This document shows positions 8,751 through 17,721 of a stretch of 59,885 nucleotides of DNA, one piece after another. The DNA lies in assembly GCA_022826385.1 (NCBI GenBank), contig JAJDUZ010000015.1:1-59885 (forward strand), given 5' to 3'. The notes under the pieces are model-generated. The model was not told the origin of the DNA. It searched no databases and saw only the letters and a list, made by a program, of their open reading frames with translations. This stretch comes from Silicimonas sp. Its GTDB lineage: Bacteria; Pseudomonadota; Alphaproteobacteria; Rhodobacterales; Rhodobacteraceae. Numbering within the stretch: position 1 is the first letter of the stretch; every line of letters starts with the position of its first letter. Made by a program: the position numbers and the translations under genes.

Positions 8751-9736
8751 GCCGTGCCGCGGTTCAGGAGGCGCAGCATGGTCACAAGGCCGACGGGCCG
8801 GTCGCCATCCAGAACGAAGGCCGCCTGAATGCGTTTGCCTTGCAGGATCGCCAGTGCCTCGCCAGCGAGCATCGTTGGATGCAGGGTGACCGAGCCTTCG
8901 GTCATGATGTCGCCGGCCGTGGTGTCGTGCAGCGCGCCCTGCATCGTGGCGCTTGCATTGCGTTCGAGATAGCGCCGGATATCGCCATCGGTGATGACGC
9001 CCGCAAGTACGCCGTTCCGGGTGATGCCGGTGATGCCGAAGCCCTTGGCCGAAAGCTCGGAAATCGCGGTGATCACCGGTGTGGCGGCCTCGACCAGCGG
9101 CAGGGCGTCGCCGCCATGCATGATCTCGTCGACCTGCTTCAGTTGTGCGCCCAGCGAGCCGCCCGGGTGGAAGCCGTGGAAGCTTTCCTCGGTGAAGCCC
9201 TTGCGTTGCAAGAGGGCAATGGCCAGCGCGTCGCCCAAGGCCAGTTGCAGAAGCGTCGTCGTGGTCGGGGCGAGGTTGTGCGGGCAGGCCTCGCGGACCT
9301 TGGGCAAGGTCAACGCGACGGTGGCGGCGCGGGCCAAAGTGCTGTCGGTGCCACCTGTAAGGGCGATCATCGGGACGTTGCGGCGTTTGGCATAGCCAAT
9401 CACGTCAGACAATTCGCGGGTTTCGCCGGACCACGAGAGCGCAAGGATCACGTCGGCGGGTTGCACCATGCCAAGGTCGCCATGGCTGGCTTCCGACGGG
9501 TGCAGGAAGAAGGCGGGCGTCCCGGTCGAGGCGAACGTGGCGGCGAGTTTGGTGCCGATATGGCCCGATTTGCCAAGCCCGGTCACGATCAGGCGCCCGT
9601 CCATGTTGGCAATCAGGTCAAGTGCTGCGTCGATTGACGGGCCCATGTCGTCGAGCGCGTCCGACAGTGTTGAAAGGCCCGTCAGGTCGGTCGCCAGCGC
9701 GGCGCGGACATAGCCGATGTCAGTCGTGTCGCTCAT
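8747..9736 (-). CDS. kdsD: Arabinose-5-phosphate isomerase, KpsF/GutQ family (KdsD function)
   Basis: 329 residues. Converts ribulose-5-phosphate to arabinose-5-phosphate, the first committed step of Kdo synthesis. A SIS domain (about 40-180, with GLGKSGHIGTKLAATFASTG and HPSEASHGDLGM) is followed by two CBS domains. The start is ambiguous: ATG at 9736 is chosen because family N-termini begin about there; in-frame ATGs at 9754 and 9769 exist and none has a strong ribosome site. It sits between kdsA (42-base gap) and waaA (4-base overlap). Confidence 0.93.
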   Translation of the reverse strand: MSDTTDIGYVRAALATDLTGLSTLSDALDDMGPSIDAALDLIANMDGRLIVTGLGKSGHIGTKLAATFASTGTPAFFLHPSEASHGDLGMVQPADVILALSWSGETRELSDVIGYAKRRNVPMIALTGGTDSTLARAATVALTLPKVREACPHNLAPTTTTLLQLALGDALAIALLQRKGFTEESFHGFHPGGSLGAQLKQVDEIMHGGDALPLVEAATPVITAISELSAKGFGITGITRNGVLAGVITDGDIRRYLERNASATMQGALHDTTAGDIMTEGSVTLHPTMLAGEALAILQGKRIQAAFVLDGDRPVGLVTMLRLLNRGTA

Positions 9737-9778
9737 GGGTTGGGGATAGGTCATTCGCCCGGCCCGCACAAGCGCTGC

Positions 9779-10600
9779 TCAGGACAGGTCCTTGGCCACG
9801 CGGTCGATTGCCGTGAGCTTTGTCAGAAGCGCGTCCATCTGGTCGAGCGGCACCATGTTCGGGCCGTCCGAGGGGGAACGGGCTGGCTCTTCATGGGTTT
9901 CGACGAAGACCGCTGCGACCCCAACGGCGACGGCCGCGCGGGCAAGCGGCGGCACGAACTCGGCCTGTCCCCCCGACGAGGTGCCCTTGCCGCCCGGCAG
10001 TTGCACCGAATGCGTGGCGTCGAACACCACAGGGTACCCGGTTTCGGCAAGGATCGGCAGGCTGCGCATGTCGCTGACCAGCATGTTGTATCCGAAGCTG
10101 GCGCCGCGTTCAGTCAAAAGGATGCGGTTGTTCCCGGTCGAGGCGACCTTGTCCGCGACGTTCTTCATGTCCCACGGCGCAAGGAACTGGCCTTTCTTGA
10201 CGTTGATCGCGGCGCCGGTTTCGCCTGCGGCCAGCAACAGGTCGGTCTGGCGGCAGAGAAAGGCGGGGATCTGCAGGATGTCGACGGCGTCGGCGGCGGG
10301 GGCGCATTGCTCGGCGCTGTGCACGTCGGTCAGGACGGGGCAGCCGAATTCGTCGCGGATCTTCGACAGGATCGTCAGCCCCTCGTCGATGCCGGGGCCG
10401 CGCTGACCGCCAAGGCTGGAGCGGTTGGCCTTGTCATAGCTCGCCTTGAAGACGTAGCCGATGCCATGCTTGGCGGCGAGGCTGGACAGGCGTTCAGCCA
10501 GCATGCGGGCGTGGTCGAGGGTTTCAAGCTGGCAAGGCCCCGAGATCAAGGTCAGGGGCGCGTCCTGCGCGAAGGTGACGTTTCCGACGGTGACGCTCAT
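9779..10600 (-). CDS. kdsA: 3-deoxy-8-phosphooctulonate synthase
   Basis: 273 residues, the usual length. Condenses arabinose-5-phosphate with phosphoenolpyruvate to Kdo-8-phosphate; a TIM barrel. Recognised by ISGPCQLE near the N-terminus, FKASYDKANRSS, the VLTDVHS and IPAFLCRQTDLL strands, and FDATHSVQLPGGKGTSSGGQ. Start and kdsB stop overlap as ATGA. No Kdo-8-phosphate phosphatase (kdsC) lies in the operon, so that step must be encoded elsewhere. Confidence 0.97.
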   Translation of the reverse strand: MSVTVGNVTFAQDAPLTLISGPCQLETLDHARMLAERLSSLAAKHGIGYVFKASYDKANRSSLGGQRGPGIDEGLTILSKIRDEFGCPVLTDVHSAEQCAPAADAVDILQIPAFLCRQTDLLLAAGETGAAINVKKGQFLAPWDMKNVADKVASTGNNRILLTERGASFGYNMLVSDMRSLPILAETGYPVVFDATHSVQLPGGKGTSSGGQAEFVPPLARAAVAVGVAAVFVETHEEPARSPSDGPNMVPLDQMDALLTKLTAIDRVAKDLS

Positions 10601-11376
10601 GCGATGCCCTCCCGTGCCATGATGTCCTCGATCAGCGGGATATCCGATGGGTTGTTCAATTCCCAGAAGGCGCGTCCGCGCGCCTCGACCTCGACGCAGC
10701 GGACCGGGATGCCGTTTTCGAGGAAGCGCAGCTGTTCGAGACCCTCGATCTGTTCCAGCGTGCCGGGCGGCAGGGCGGCATAGCGGGCAAGCGCCGCCGG
10801 GCGATAGGCGTAGCAGCCGACATGGTGGAAGACGGTCGGGCCAGCATCGGCAAAGGGCAGCACTTCCTTCGAGAAATAGAGCGCGTCGCCGTCTGGCCGA
10901 AACACCGCCGTCGTGGCACCGACGCGGCCCGCCTTGCGGTCGGCTTGCAGCGCGGTGAGATGCTCGGGGTCGGTGCGCAGGACAGGCGTTGCCATCTGGA
11001 CATCCGGGTCTCGGGCCATTTCGGCAATCAGGGCCTCGACATAGTGCGGCGGCGTCAGCGGGGCATCCCCTTGCAAATTGATGATGATGTCGGCAGGCGT
11101 TTCGAGTTGCGACAAGGCCTCGGCACAGCGCTCGGTGCCGTTTCGGGGGGCGTCGCTGGTCATCAGGACGCTGGCGCCGAAATCGCGTGCCGCGTCCGCG
11201 ATCCGGTCGTCGTCGGTCAAGACATGCACGGTGACGTCCGGAACCGCCGAGGCGGCCTCCCAACTGCGCTGGATCAGGGAACGCGATACGCCGGTCGCGC
11301 CTTTCAGCATGGCGAGCGGTTTGCCGGGAAAGCGGACGGACGGATAGCGGGCGGGAATGAAGATGACGGGTTTCAC
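10597..11376 (-). CDS. kdsB: 3-deoxy-manno-octulosonate cytidylyltransferase
   Basis: 259 residues. Activates Kdo as CMP-Kdo for WaaA. The nucleotidyltransferase motif IPARYPSVRFPGKPLA opens the protein, followed by TSDAPRNGTERCAEA and NLQGDAPL, which bind CTP and magnesium. It is the first gene of the four-gene Kdo operon and is preceded by AGGAGGC ahead of the ATG at 11376. Confidence 0.97.
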   Translation of the reverse strand: MKPVIFIPARYPSVRFPGKPLAMLKGATGVSRSLIQRSWEAASAVPDVTVHVLTDDDRIADAARDFGASVLMTSDAPRNGTERCAEALSQLETPADIIINLQGDAPLTPPHYVEALIAEMARDPDVQMATPVLRTDPEHLTALQADRKAGRVGATTAVFRPDGDALYFSKEVLPFADAGPTVFHHVGCYAYRPAALARYAALPPGTLEQIEGLEQLRFLENGIPVRCVEVEARGRAFWELNNPSDIPLIEDIMAREGIA

Positions 11377-11422
11377 GCGTGCCTCCTAGCGCCGTGATGG
11401 CGTCGCGGGCCAGTGGCTGGGG

Positions 11423-11467
11423 CCGATTTCTTTGAAGAAATCGGTCCGGAAAATTCGAATTTTCCGG
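11423..11467. repeat. Double palindrome between rlmE and kdsB
   Basis: Two perfect hairpins one base apart: 11423-11444 (arms CCGATTTCTT/AAGAAATCGG) and 11446-11467 (a 22-base perfect palindrome with arms CCGGAAAATTC/GAATTTTCCGG). The second abuts the rlmE stop codon. The pair looks like a REP-type intergenic element and may act as terminator or 3' stabiliser for rlmE; no U-run follows. Confidence 0.7.
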
Positions 11468-12166
11468 TCACCCGCGAAATCCTGTTGCGACAACGAATTT
11501 CTCGGAAGAATCCGAGCGAGATGCAGGTGGTTTGACATTGGCGACCTTGTCGAAGCGCTTCTTCAGCAAGGTTTGCAGCCCTTGTTCTGCGCCGCCTGCC
11601 AGCACTTTCGCAACAAACGTGCCGCCGGGTTCGAGCACGTCGAACGCCAATTCTGCTGCCGCTTCGCAGAGGGCGACGATGCGCAGATGGTCGGTTTGTT
11701 TGTGCCCCGACGACGCTGCGGCCATGTCCGACATGACGACATCGGCCGGACCGCCGAGCCAGTCTTTCACCTTGTCGTCGGCCCCCTCTTCCATGAAGTC
11801 AAGCTGGTGGAGCTCGGCGCCGGCGATCGGTTCGATCTCTTGCAAATCGACCCCGAGGACAGTGCCTTGCTTGCCGGGCCGGTCACCAAGCGCGTTCACT
11901 CGCTTCACGGCAACCTGGCACCAACCGCCGGGCGCACATCCAAGGTCAACGACGCGTGCACCGGGTTTCAGGAAGCCATATTTGTCATCGAGCTCAAGGA
12001 TCTTGAACGCCGCACGGCCTCGGTACCCCTCCGCCTTTGCGCGGCGCACATAGGGGTCGTTCAACTGCCGTTCCAGCCAGCGGGTCGACGAAAGCTTGCG
12101 CCCGCGTGCGGATTTGACCTTCACACGAAGATCGCGCTGGCCTCTGCCGCTGGATTTCTTGGCCAT
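11468..12166 (-). CDS. rlmE: 23S rRNA (uridine-2552-2'-O)-methyltransferase
   Basis: 232 residues, RrmJ/FtsJ family. Methylates U2552 of the A loop in the 50S subunit. A basic N-terminal tail ([20 protein letters not shown]) precedes the SAM fold: [11 protein letters not shown] (motif I) and [12 protein letters not shown] with the catalytic Asp. The K-D-K-E tetrad is consistent with [20 protein letters not shown] and [10 protein letters not shown]. Start 12166 is where the family begins; an upstream in-frame ATG at 12214 would add 16 non-conserved residues. Confidence 0.96.
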   Translation of the reverse strand: MAKKSSGRGQRDLRVKVKSARGRKLSSTRWLERQLNDPYVRRAKAEGYRGRAAFKILELDDKYGFLKPGARVVDLGCAPGGWCQVAVKRVNALGDRPGKQGTVLGVDLQEIEPIAGAELHQLDFMEEGADDKVKDWLGGPADVVMSDMAAASSGHKQTDHLRIVALCEAAAELAFDVLEPGGTFVAKVLAGGAEQGLQTLLKKRFDKVANVKPPASRSDSSEKFVVATGFRG

Positions 12167-12250
12167 GGGTGCTCTGCTTTCAACACGGGATCGCGCACTG
12201 GGGCGCGTTTGCATTTTTGCGTATTTGGAAAGAGGCGAAAAGGGAAGGGG

Positions 12251-12856
12251 TCAGCTTCCAAGGATCGCGCGGACGTAGCCCTGCGTTTCGCGATAGGGGG
12301 GCACGCCGTTGTGCTTTTCCACGGCGGCGGGGCCTGCGTTATAAGCTGCAAGGGCAAGCCGCCATGACCGGAACTTTCGGTATTGTTCGGCAAGGTATCT
12401 GGCGCCGCCGTCGAGGTTCTGGACAGGATCATGCGGGTTGACGCCAAGATAACGCGCCGTGCCCGGCATGAGTTGCGCAAGACCGATTGCGCCTTTGTGT
12501 GACCGGGCTTTCGGGTTCCACGCGCTTTCCTGGGTGACAAGACGCAGAAACAGGTCTTCGGGAATGTTGTGGCGCCGCGCGGCATCGCGGGCGGCGGTTT
12601 CATAGGGGCTGCGTCCGCTGCCGGAAAACTTGACGATCGGTTCGCGCGCCGCCGCGTTCGCTTCAGGCGTGCCGGGGATATAGACCCGGTTCGGGGCCAA
12701 TTGGACGGGACGGCTGTTCTGGGCCGCGTCGCGCTTGTCGAGGATGGCTGACTGCCGGACGAAAAGATCCTGGCGTGCTTTTGCATCAGCGCCGACCGTT
12801 TCGGTCGCCGTAACGAGCGCAACGCAGGTCGCGCCAGCTGCAATCCACCGGATCAT
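12251..12856 (-). CDS. Periplasmic lytic transglycosylase (SLT domain)
   Basis: 201 residues. A signal peptide ([23 protein letters not shown]) precedes a linker and the goose-lysozyme-like SLT domain from about residue 90: [19 protein letters not shown] with catalytic Glu, [25 protein letters not shown] and [13 protein letters not shown]. It cleaves peptidoglycan with 1,6-anhydroMurNAc formation. GGGGGAA upstream supports the start at 12856 over 12868. Confidence 0.92.
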   Translation of the reverse strand: MIRWIAAGATCVALVTATETVGADAKARQDLFVRQSAILDKRDAAQNSRPVQLAPNRVYIPGTPEANAAAREPIVKFSGSGRSPYETAARDAARRHNIPEDLFLRLVTQESAWNPKARSHKGAIGLAQLMPGTARYLGVNPHDPVQNLDGGARYLAEQYRKFRSWRLALAAYNAGPAAVEKHNGVPPYRETQGYVRAILGS

Positions 12857-12892
12857 GATTTCCCCCAAACTGGTACAACAGGCGAAAATCTA

Positions 12893-12928
12893 GGGAAAAC
12901 GGGCCCTCGGATCAAGTCCGGGGCCCGT
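12893..12928 (-). terminator. Intrinsic terminator of gap
   Basis: Arms ACGGGCCC (12899-12906) and GGGCCCGT (12921-12928) extend inward with GGAC/TCC pairing, and minus-strand TTTT follows. It begins 11 bases after the gap stop codon. Confidence 0.8.
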
Positions 12929-12938
12929 CACGTCTTGT

Positions 12939-13943
12939 TCAGATGAGCTTGCCCATCGCGACGGCCGTGTCGCTCATCCGGTTCGAGAAGCCCCATTCAT
13001 TGTCATACCAGGTCAGGATGCGGACCATGTTGCCGTCCATCACCTTGGTCTGATCCATGTGGAAGATCGACGAATGCGGGTCGTGGTTGAAATCGTTCGA
13101 GACCAGCGGTTCCTCGGTGAAGCCGAGAATGCCCTTGAGCGGTGCTTTCTTGGCGGCTTTCTTGATGGCTTCGTTCACTTCCTCGACCGAGGTTTTCTTC
13201 TTGGCCTCGAAGGTCAGGTCGACAACCGAGACATTCGGTGTCGGAACGCGGATCGCAACGCCGTCGAGCTTGCCCTTGAGTTCCGGCAGAACCAGGCCCA
13301 CGGCCTTGGCGGCCCCGGTCGAGGTCGGGATCATGTTCATCGCGGCGGCGCGGGCACGATAGAGGTCCTTGTGCATCGTATCCAGCGTCGGCTGGTCGCC
13401 GGTATAGCTGTGGATGGTGGTCATGAAGCCTTTCTTGATGCCGATCGCATCGTTCAGCACCTTGGCAACCGGCGAGAGGCAGTTGGTGGTGCAGGATGCG
13501 TTCGAGACCACCTTGTGCGACTTCCGGAGATCCTTGTGGTTCACACCATAGACGATCGTGGCGTCGGCATCGGTGCCGGGGGCCGAGATCAGGACTTTCT
13601 TCGAACCGTTTTCCAGATGCGCCTGGCATTTCTCTTTCGAGGTGAAGATGCCGGTGCATTCCATCACAACATCGACGTCCGACCAGGGCAGTTCGGCCGG
13701 GTTCCGGATGGCTGTCGTCTTGATCTTGCCGCGGCCGACATCAATCCAGTCCTTGCCGGACTTCACGTTTACCGGGAACCGTCCATGCACGCTGTCATAC
13801 CGCAGAAGATGCGCGTTGGTTTCAACCGGGCCGAGATCGTTGATCGCGATCACCTCGATATCCTCGCGGCCGCTTTCGATAATGGCCCGAAGGACGTTTC
13901 GGCCGATCCGGCCAAACCCGTTGATTGCTACTTTGACAGCCAT
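12939..13943 (-). CDS. gap: Type I glyceraldehyde-3-phosphate dehydrogenase
   Basis: 334 residues. Oxidises glyceraldehyde-3-phosphate to 1,3-bisphosphoglycerate in the cytosol. Rossmann [12 protein letters not shown] (9-20), catalytic Cys151 in [12 protein letters not shown] and the HSYTGDQ active-site His are present. AAGGAGAA precedes the ATG. A 46-codon membrane gene lies 27 bases upstream on the same strand, and a strong terminator follows. Confidence 0.98.
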   Translation of the reverse strand: MAVKVAINGFGRIGRNVLRAIIESGREDIEVIAINDLGPVETNAHLLRYDSVHGRFPVNVKSGKDWIDVGRGKIKTTAIRNPAELPWSDVDVVMECTGIFTSKEKCQAHLENGSKKVLISAPGTDADATIVYGVNHKDLRKSHKVVSNASCTTNCLSPVAKVLNDAIGIKKGFMTTIHSYTGDQPTLDTMHKDLYRARAAAMNMIPTSTGAAKAVGLVLPELKGKLDGVAIRVPTPNVSVVDLTFEAKKKTSVEEVNEAIKKAAKKAPLKGILGFTEEPLVSNDFNHDPHSSIFHMDQTKVMDGNMVRILTWYDNEWGFSNRMSDTAVAMGKLI

Positions 13944-13970
13944 GGATAGTTCTCCTTCTCGGCTTACTTG

Positions 13971-14111
13971 TCAGCGCCACACGGCAATTAGGTTCATCAG
14001 ATCGAGAAGCCGGCGGGCCAGAAAAAGCGCCACTCCAAGCCCCAACGCATAGTCGAGCGCCAGGATAACGACGATGGTCAAGCCGATATACAATGCGATC
14101 CGATTGGTCAT
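13971..14111 (-). CDS. Small membrane protein upstream of gap
   Basis: 46 residues, MTNRIALYIGLTIVVILALD followed by an amphipathic stretch rich in Leu/Arg and ending NLIAVWR. One clear transmembrane helix (about 5-20), then a second hydrophobic run. From memory, short genes of this pattern (MTNRIAL start, W-R end) sit in front of gap in other Rhodobacteraceae, which supports it being real. AAGGCGCC lies ahead of the ATG. Function unknown; location suggests cotranscription with gap. Confidence 0.7.
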   Translation of the reverse strand: MTNRIALYIGLTIVVILALDYALGLGVALFLARRLLDLMNLIAVWR

Positions 14112-14277
14112 CTCGGGCGCCTTATGGCAAGAAGTGGGACTGTCGGAAAGGGTGTGACCCGGGAAAGTCCCAAGTTTTTGATCGGTGTCACCAGGCCGCC
14201 TAAGTGATGGCTGACAAATCTTTCTTAAGACGTGCGCGATATTCCGTTGTCATGATTTCGACAGCGTGCGCTTGATC

Positions 14278-15354
14278 ATGGGTCAGTGGGACTATCTGGA
14301 TTGTATCGAATGCCCAGTGTTCGTGCTTGAGCCCGACAGCGCGGGTGTGCCGCGCTATGTCGCCATGAACCGGTTCGGGTGCAACGATCTGGGCAGTCCG
14401 CAACATGTTTTCCTTGGGAAAACCGCGCAAGAGGCGATTCAGGGCGATCACGGCCGACTTGCCTATGATCAACATGTCGCGGTGTTTCACAGTGGAATGC
14501 CCACGTCGTACCAGTACGTGTTTGCGGTCGATCAGACGCGGCGGCTCTTGCGCATTCACCTTACCCCTCAATTCGATGCCGAAGGTGAGGTTGCGCGGGT
14601 GTTCGGGACTGTGACCGATCTGTCGGGCGCGCAGCTGGTCGACAATATTCAACTTGGTATGGCCACCATCAAAAGCGAAATTGCGGACTTCATCAGTCTT
14701 GCGACGTTTGAGACGAATGCGCCCCTGCAAAGCGTGTCTTCAGTCGCTGCGCAATTGCGCGACGGGTTTCAGGACCTTGGCGATGGCAAGATCGAACTGA
14801 TCGGCTTGTTGGAAACGATTGGCGACAAGGCAATGTCCCTGATTGCGGATACGTTGGCATTTGCCCAGTTCTCGACACCCGGCGTGTCAGCACATGCCAG
14901 TTTTGAGTTCTATGATCTGGTGAACGAAATTCTTCTCTTGGTCGATCCCTCTGAGCGGTGTCATGCAACCTGTGATAAGGCCTTAGTGCGCGGTGACAGG
15001 ATGGTGATGCAAATGGTTCTGCGTATTCTGGTCGAAACCGCTCAAAACACGCATCACGGGCGATTAAAGGACGACACGCTGAGTTTTGATTTCCGCACAT
15101 GGCACAGCGAAGAGGAGACCTTGCACATCGCGTTCGCCGACAATGCCGGCGGCCTTGCGCCTTCCGAGCGTGATGTTCTGAAAGGCGGTCGGCTGGAGCA
15201 GGGCAGCAGCCACGGTCTGATGGGCCTGCGTCGGTTGGTACATGCCCGTGGTGGGTGTTTGCGTGTGAACGAGCAACGAACAGGCAGTGAGATCGAAGTT
15301 CAGTTGCCGGGCAGGGTGCTGGCGCACGAAGAAAGCCATATCGCGCTTAGATAG
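14278..15354 (+). CDS. PAS-domain histidine kinase-like protein lacking the phospho-accepting His
   Basis: 358 residues, soluble, no signal or membrane helix. A PAS domain (about 8-115) leads into a HisKA-like helical pair (about 128-195) and a degenerate HATPase (about 212-345). In the H-box position the sequence is FISLATFETNAPL (138-150): Phe144 stands where a kinase has His. The ATPase lobe keeps an N-box-like VETAQNTHHG, a G1-type DNAGGL (288-293) and a G2-type SHGLMGL (311-317), so nucleotide binding is possible. Probably a pseudokinase sensor or adaptor. A GTG at 14266 is an alternative start. Confidence 0.75.
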   Translation: MGQWDYLDCIECPVFVLEPDSAGVPRYVAMNRFGCNDLGSPQHVFLGKTAQEAIQGDHGRLAYDQHVAVFHSGMPTSYQYVFAVDQTRRLLRIHLTPQFDAEGEVARVFGTVTDLSGAQLVDNIQLGMATIKSEIADFISLATFETNAPLQSVSSVAAQLRDGFQDLGDGKIELIGLLETIGDKAMSLIADTLAFAQFSTPGVSAHASFEFYDLVNEILLLVDPSERCHATCDKALVRGDRMVMQMVLRILVETAQNTHHGRLKDDTLSFDFRTWHSEEETLHIAFADNAGGLAPSERDVLKGGRLEQGSSHGLMGLRRLVHARGGCLRVNEQRTGSEIEVQLPGRVLAHEESHIALR

Positions 15355-15361
15355 GGGCTGG

Positions 15362-15805
15362 CTACGACGCGGTGTCCAACCAGATGGTGATCGGGCCGTC
15401 ATTCACCAGCGCAACCTTCATGTCGGCGCCGAACCGGCCCCGTTCGACAGTGATCCCAAGATCGGCCAGTGTTTCGCCAAAGAATTCCACCAGTGGTTCG
15501 CCCAAGGCCGGAGCCGCTGCTTCGGAGAAACCGGGCCGGTTCCCGCGCGATGTGTCAGCGGCCAAGGTGAACTGGCTGACGATCAGCGCCGCGCCGCCCG
15601 TGTCGAGAAGCGAGCGGTTCATGCGACCTTCGTCGTCGCCGAAGATGCGGAGCTTGGCGATCTTGCCGGCCAGTTTCGTGGCCGTGCTTTCATCGTCGCC
15701 CGCCATGGCGCAGACCAGCACCAGCAAGCCGACATCGATTGCGCCAATCGTTTCGCCGTCGACCGTCACGCTGGCCGAAGTGACGCGCTGGACCAGTGCC
15801 CTCAC
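15362..15805 (-). CDS. dtd: D-aminoacyl-tRNA deacylase
   Basis: 147 residues. Hydrolyses D-amino acids (and glycine on tRNA-Ala) from mischarged tRNA. Begins [18 protein letters not shown]; catalytic SQFTLAAD contains the conserved Thr, and the Gly-cisPro-type motif appears near the end as [15 protein letters not shown] (a variant of NxGPxT). The GTG start overlaps the fructokinase stop by four bases, so the two are translationally coupled. Confidence 0.96.
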   Translation of the reverse strand: MRALVQRVTSASVTVDGETIGAIDVGLLVLVCAMAGDDESTATKLAGKIAKLRIFGDDEGRMNRSLLDTGGAALIVSQFTLAADTSRGNRPGFSEAAAPALGEPLVEFFGETLADLGITVERGRFGADMKVALVNDGPITIWLDTAS

Positions 15806-16722
15806 AGCTCGTCCCGTGTTGGCGGGTTGGCGCCTGCACGCGAGACAGTCACGGCGGCGGCGGCGGCGCCCAAGGCAAGGGCTTCCTCCAATTGCGCGTG
15901 GGTCATCCCGGCAATTGCGGGCTTTGACAGCAGCCCTTGCTCGGTCAGGCCGGTCAGGAAGCCGCCGTTGAACGTGTCGCCAGCGCCAACGGTGTCGACC
16001 ACCTCGACCTTGGGGGCGGGCACGAAGACCTCCCCTTCCGCAGTGTAACCGGTGACGCCACGCGATCCCTCGGTCACACAGACCACTTTCGGACCCATGG
16101 CCAGAAGCTCGCGCGCACGATCGGCAAGGTCGCCGTCGCCCCGCATCCAGAGAAGATCCTCGTCGGACACTTTCACAAGGTCGGCCTTGGCCGTCATCCG
16201 GTCGAGCCGGGCGCGATAGGCGGCTTCGTCCTGAATGAAGCCTGCACGAATGTTCGGGTCCAGCATGGTGACGCGGGTGTCGCCCTCGCGCATCATCAGT
16301 GCCTCATAGGTTGCGGCGCAGGGTTCAACCGCCAGCGAAATGCACCCGAAGAAGAGCGCTTGAACGCTGTCATCAAGGGCCGGAATGTCGTCTTCCGACA
16401 ACATGCGACCGGCACTGTTCTCGTCATAGAACAGATAGCTCGCGTGTCCGTCTGTCAGTCGCACGAAGGCAAGCGTCGTCGGGCGGTCGGACCGGGCGGT
16501 GAAACTGGCATCCACGTTCGAGGCCGCCAGTGTCTCCATCAGCATTTCACCGAAGAAATCCGTCGAGATACCACTGAAGAAGCCGACCTTCTGACCAAGG
16601 CGCCCAAGCCCGTTGGCGGTGTTGAACACCGACCCACCCACGAAGGGTTGAAAGGCGGACCCGCCATCGGTGGTTTCCCGTGGCAGCATGTCGATCAGGG
16701 CTTCGCCGGCGCATAAAATCAT
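15802..16722 (-). CDS. frk: PfkB-family fructokinase
   Basis: 306 residues, ribokinase fold. N-terminal GEALIDMLP and [15 protein letters not shown] bind sugar; the C-terminal signature [17 protein letters not shown] holds the anion hole and catalytic Asp. Likely phosphorylates fructose; close PfkB relatives with other hexose specificity cannot be excluded. A LacI-type operator at 16761-16774 and a promoter (TTGTCA, 17 bases, TAGTGA) lie upstream, so expression is probably sugar-inducible. ACGGAGAG precedes the ATG. Confidence 0.88.
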   Translation of the reverse strand: MILCAGEALIDMLPRETTDGGSAFQPFVGGSVFNTANGLGRLGQKVGFFSGISTDFFGEMLMETLAASNVDASFTARSDRPTTLAFVRLTDGHASYLFYDENSAGRMLSEDDIPALDDSVQALFFGCISLAVEPCAATYEALMMREGDTRVTMLDPNIRAGFIQDEAAYRARLDRMTAKADLVKVSDEDLLWMRGDGDLADRARELLAMGPKVVCVTEGSRGVTGYTAEGEVFVPAPKVEVVDTVGAGDTFNGGFLTGLTEQGLLSKPAIAGMTHAQLEEALALGAAAAAVTVSRAGANPPTRDEL

Positions 16723-16760
16723 GGTGTCTCTCCGTAACTCATGCCTTCACTAGAATGTGG

Positions 16761-16774
16761 TGTTAGCGCTGACA
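16761..16774. promoter_or_regulatory. LacI-family operator upstream of frk
   Basis: TGTTAGCGCTGACA, a near-perfect palindrome matching the TGTTAGCGCTAACA operator type of sugar-responsive LacI/GalR repressors. On the minus strand it overlaps TTGTCA, which with TAGTGA 17 bases on could be the frk promoter. No LacI gene is in the window. Confidence 0.65.
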
Positions 16775-16863
16775 AGGGCGCTTTATTCCCACAGCAACTC
16801 CTTCGAAGCTCCAAAGTTTCGGCGCATTCCGCTGTCAGGTTGGTGACATCGTTGAAAGGTTTG

Positions 16864-17712
16864 ATGATGTACGCGCAAGATACTCTGACACGCCTGTCTC
16901 CTGAGGAAATTCGTTCGTTCATCGTGCAGCGCCTGAAGGCTGCGCTGCCCGGCCTGCCGCTTCAGACGCAAATGGGAGAGCCGTATCAGCTGACCCTTGT
17001 TCATCCCGAAGCGGGTGATCTGATCCTGAACCTTGGCAATCTTGTCCACGAGGTGCGTCTGGCTACGCCACGCGCGGCCGAACGGATGGTGGATACCTTT
17101 GTTTCATTGGCACAACGCGCCGTTGCGCCCCCCAGTATCTCGCTGTCTTCCGTTTATCCGGGGTTGCGCCATCGGGCGTTCCTTGATGCGGCAGGACATG
17201 GCATGTCGGACCCGATGGTGGGTGAGGGGCCCGGGGATTTGGTCAGCGTTGTCTGGTCGGATCAGGGTGATGGGATCGCAACGCTGAACGGCAATGCGGT
17301 CGCAGCCGCCGGTTTCACGACCGAAGAGGTGCTGGTGGCCGCGGAACAGAACTTTGTCGAGGTCCTGAACGAGGCGTTTTGCGCCGGGATGTCGGAGGAT
17401 GGCGTGGTCTCGGTCGGGTTGCATCGCCACCCGTGGCTGGGCACCAGCCTGATGTTCGTTCCGTCTCTGCTGACAAAGGTGATGGCAGAACATGGCTGGA
17501 GCCGCGCGCTTCTGGCAGCACCGACGCGTGAGACGATTGATCTTGTCGATGCCGACGCGCCTGACGCCCATTCGGTGATGGAGCGTTGGATGACCAAGGC
17601 ACTGGCGGGGCCGCGCACGCAATCGGAAGTGGTCTTCAGCTTCTCGCAGAGTGACACCGAGTATCGGAAAACCCACCTGATGATCGATCATCAGCTTGTC
17701 CGTCTAAACTGA
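16864..17712 (+). CDS. DUF1444-like protein
   Basis: 282 residues, cytosolic, no membrane segment. Layout suggests the DUF1444 family: an N-terminal helical segment (RLSPEEIRSFIVQRLKAALPG), a short beta region with LVHPEAGDLILNLGNLVHEV, and a C-terminal alpha/beta half with VSVVWSDQGDGIATLN, LVAAEQNFVEVLNE and SLLTKVMAEHGWSRALLAAPTRETI. The family is uncharacterised. GAAAGG upstream supports the ATG at 16864 (the adjacent ATG at 16867 is equally possible). It is divergent from frk and ends ten bases from the convergent zinc-ribbon gene. Confidence 0.8.
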   Translation: MMYAQDTLTRLSPEEIRSFIVQRLKAALPGLPLQTQMGEPYQLTLVHPEAGDLILNLGNLVHEVRLATPRAAERMVDTFVSLAQRAVAPPSISLSSVYPGLRHRAFLDAAGHGMSDPMVGEGPGDLVSVVWSDQGDGIATLNGNAVAAAGFTTEEVLVAAEQNFVEVLNEAFCAGMSEDGVVSVGLHRHPWLGTSLMFVPSLLTKVMAEHGWSRALLAAPTRETIDLVDADAPDAHSVMERWMTKALAGPRTQSEVVFSFSQSDTEYRKTHLMIDHQLVRLN

Positions 17713-17721
17713 GAGAGCGGT

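Noticed and set aside
12215..12243. Further copy of the dispersed repeat (GCGTATTTGGAAAGAGGCGAAA)
   Set aside because: It lacks the GC stem and palindrome; the GCGTATTTGA core also occurs by chance inside the HerA-like gene.
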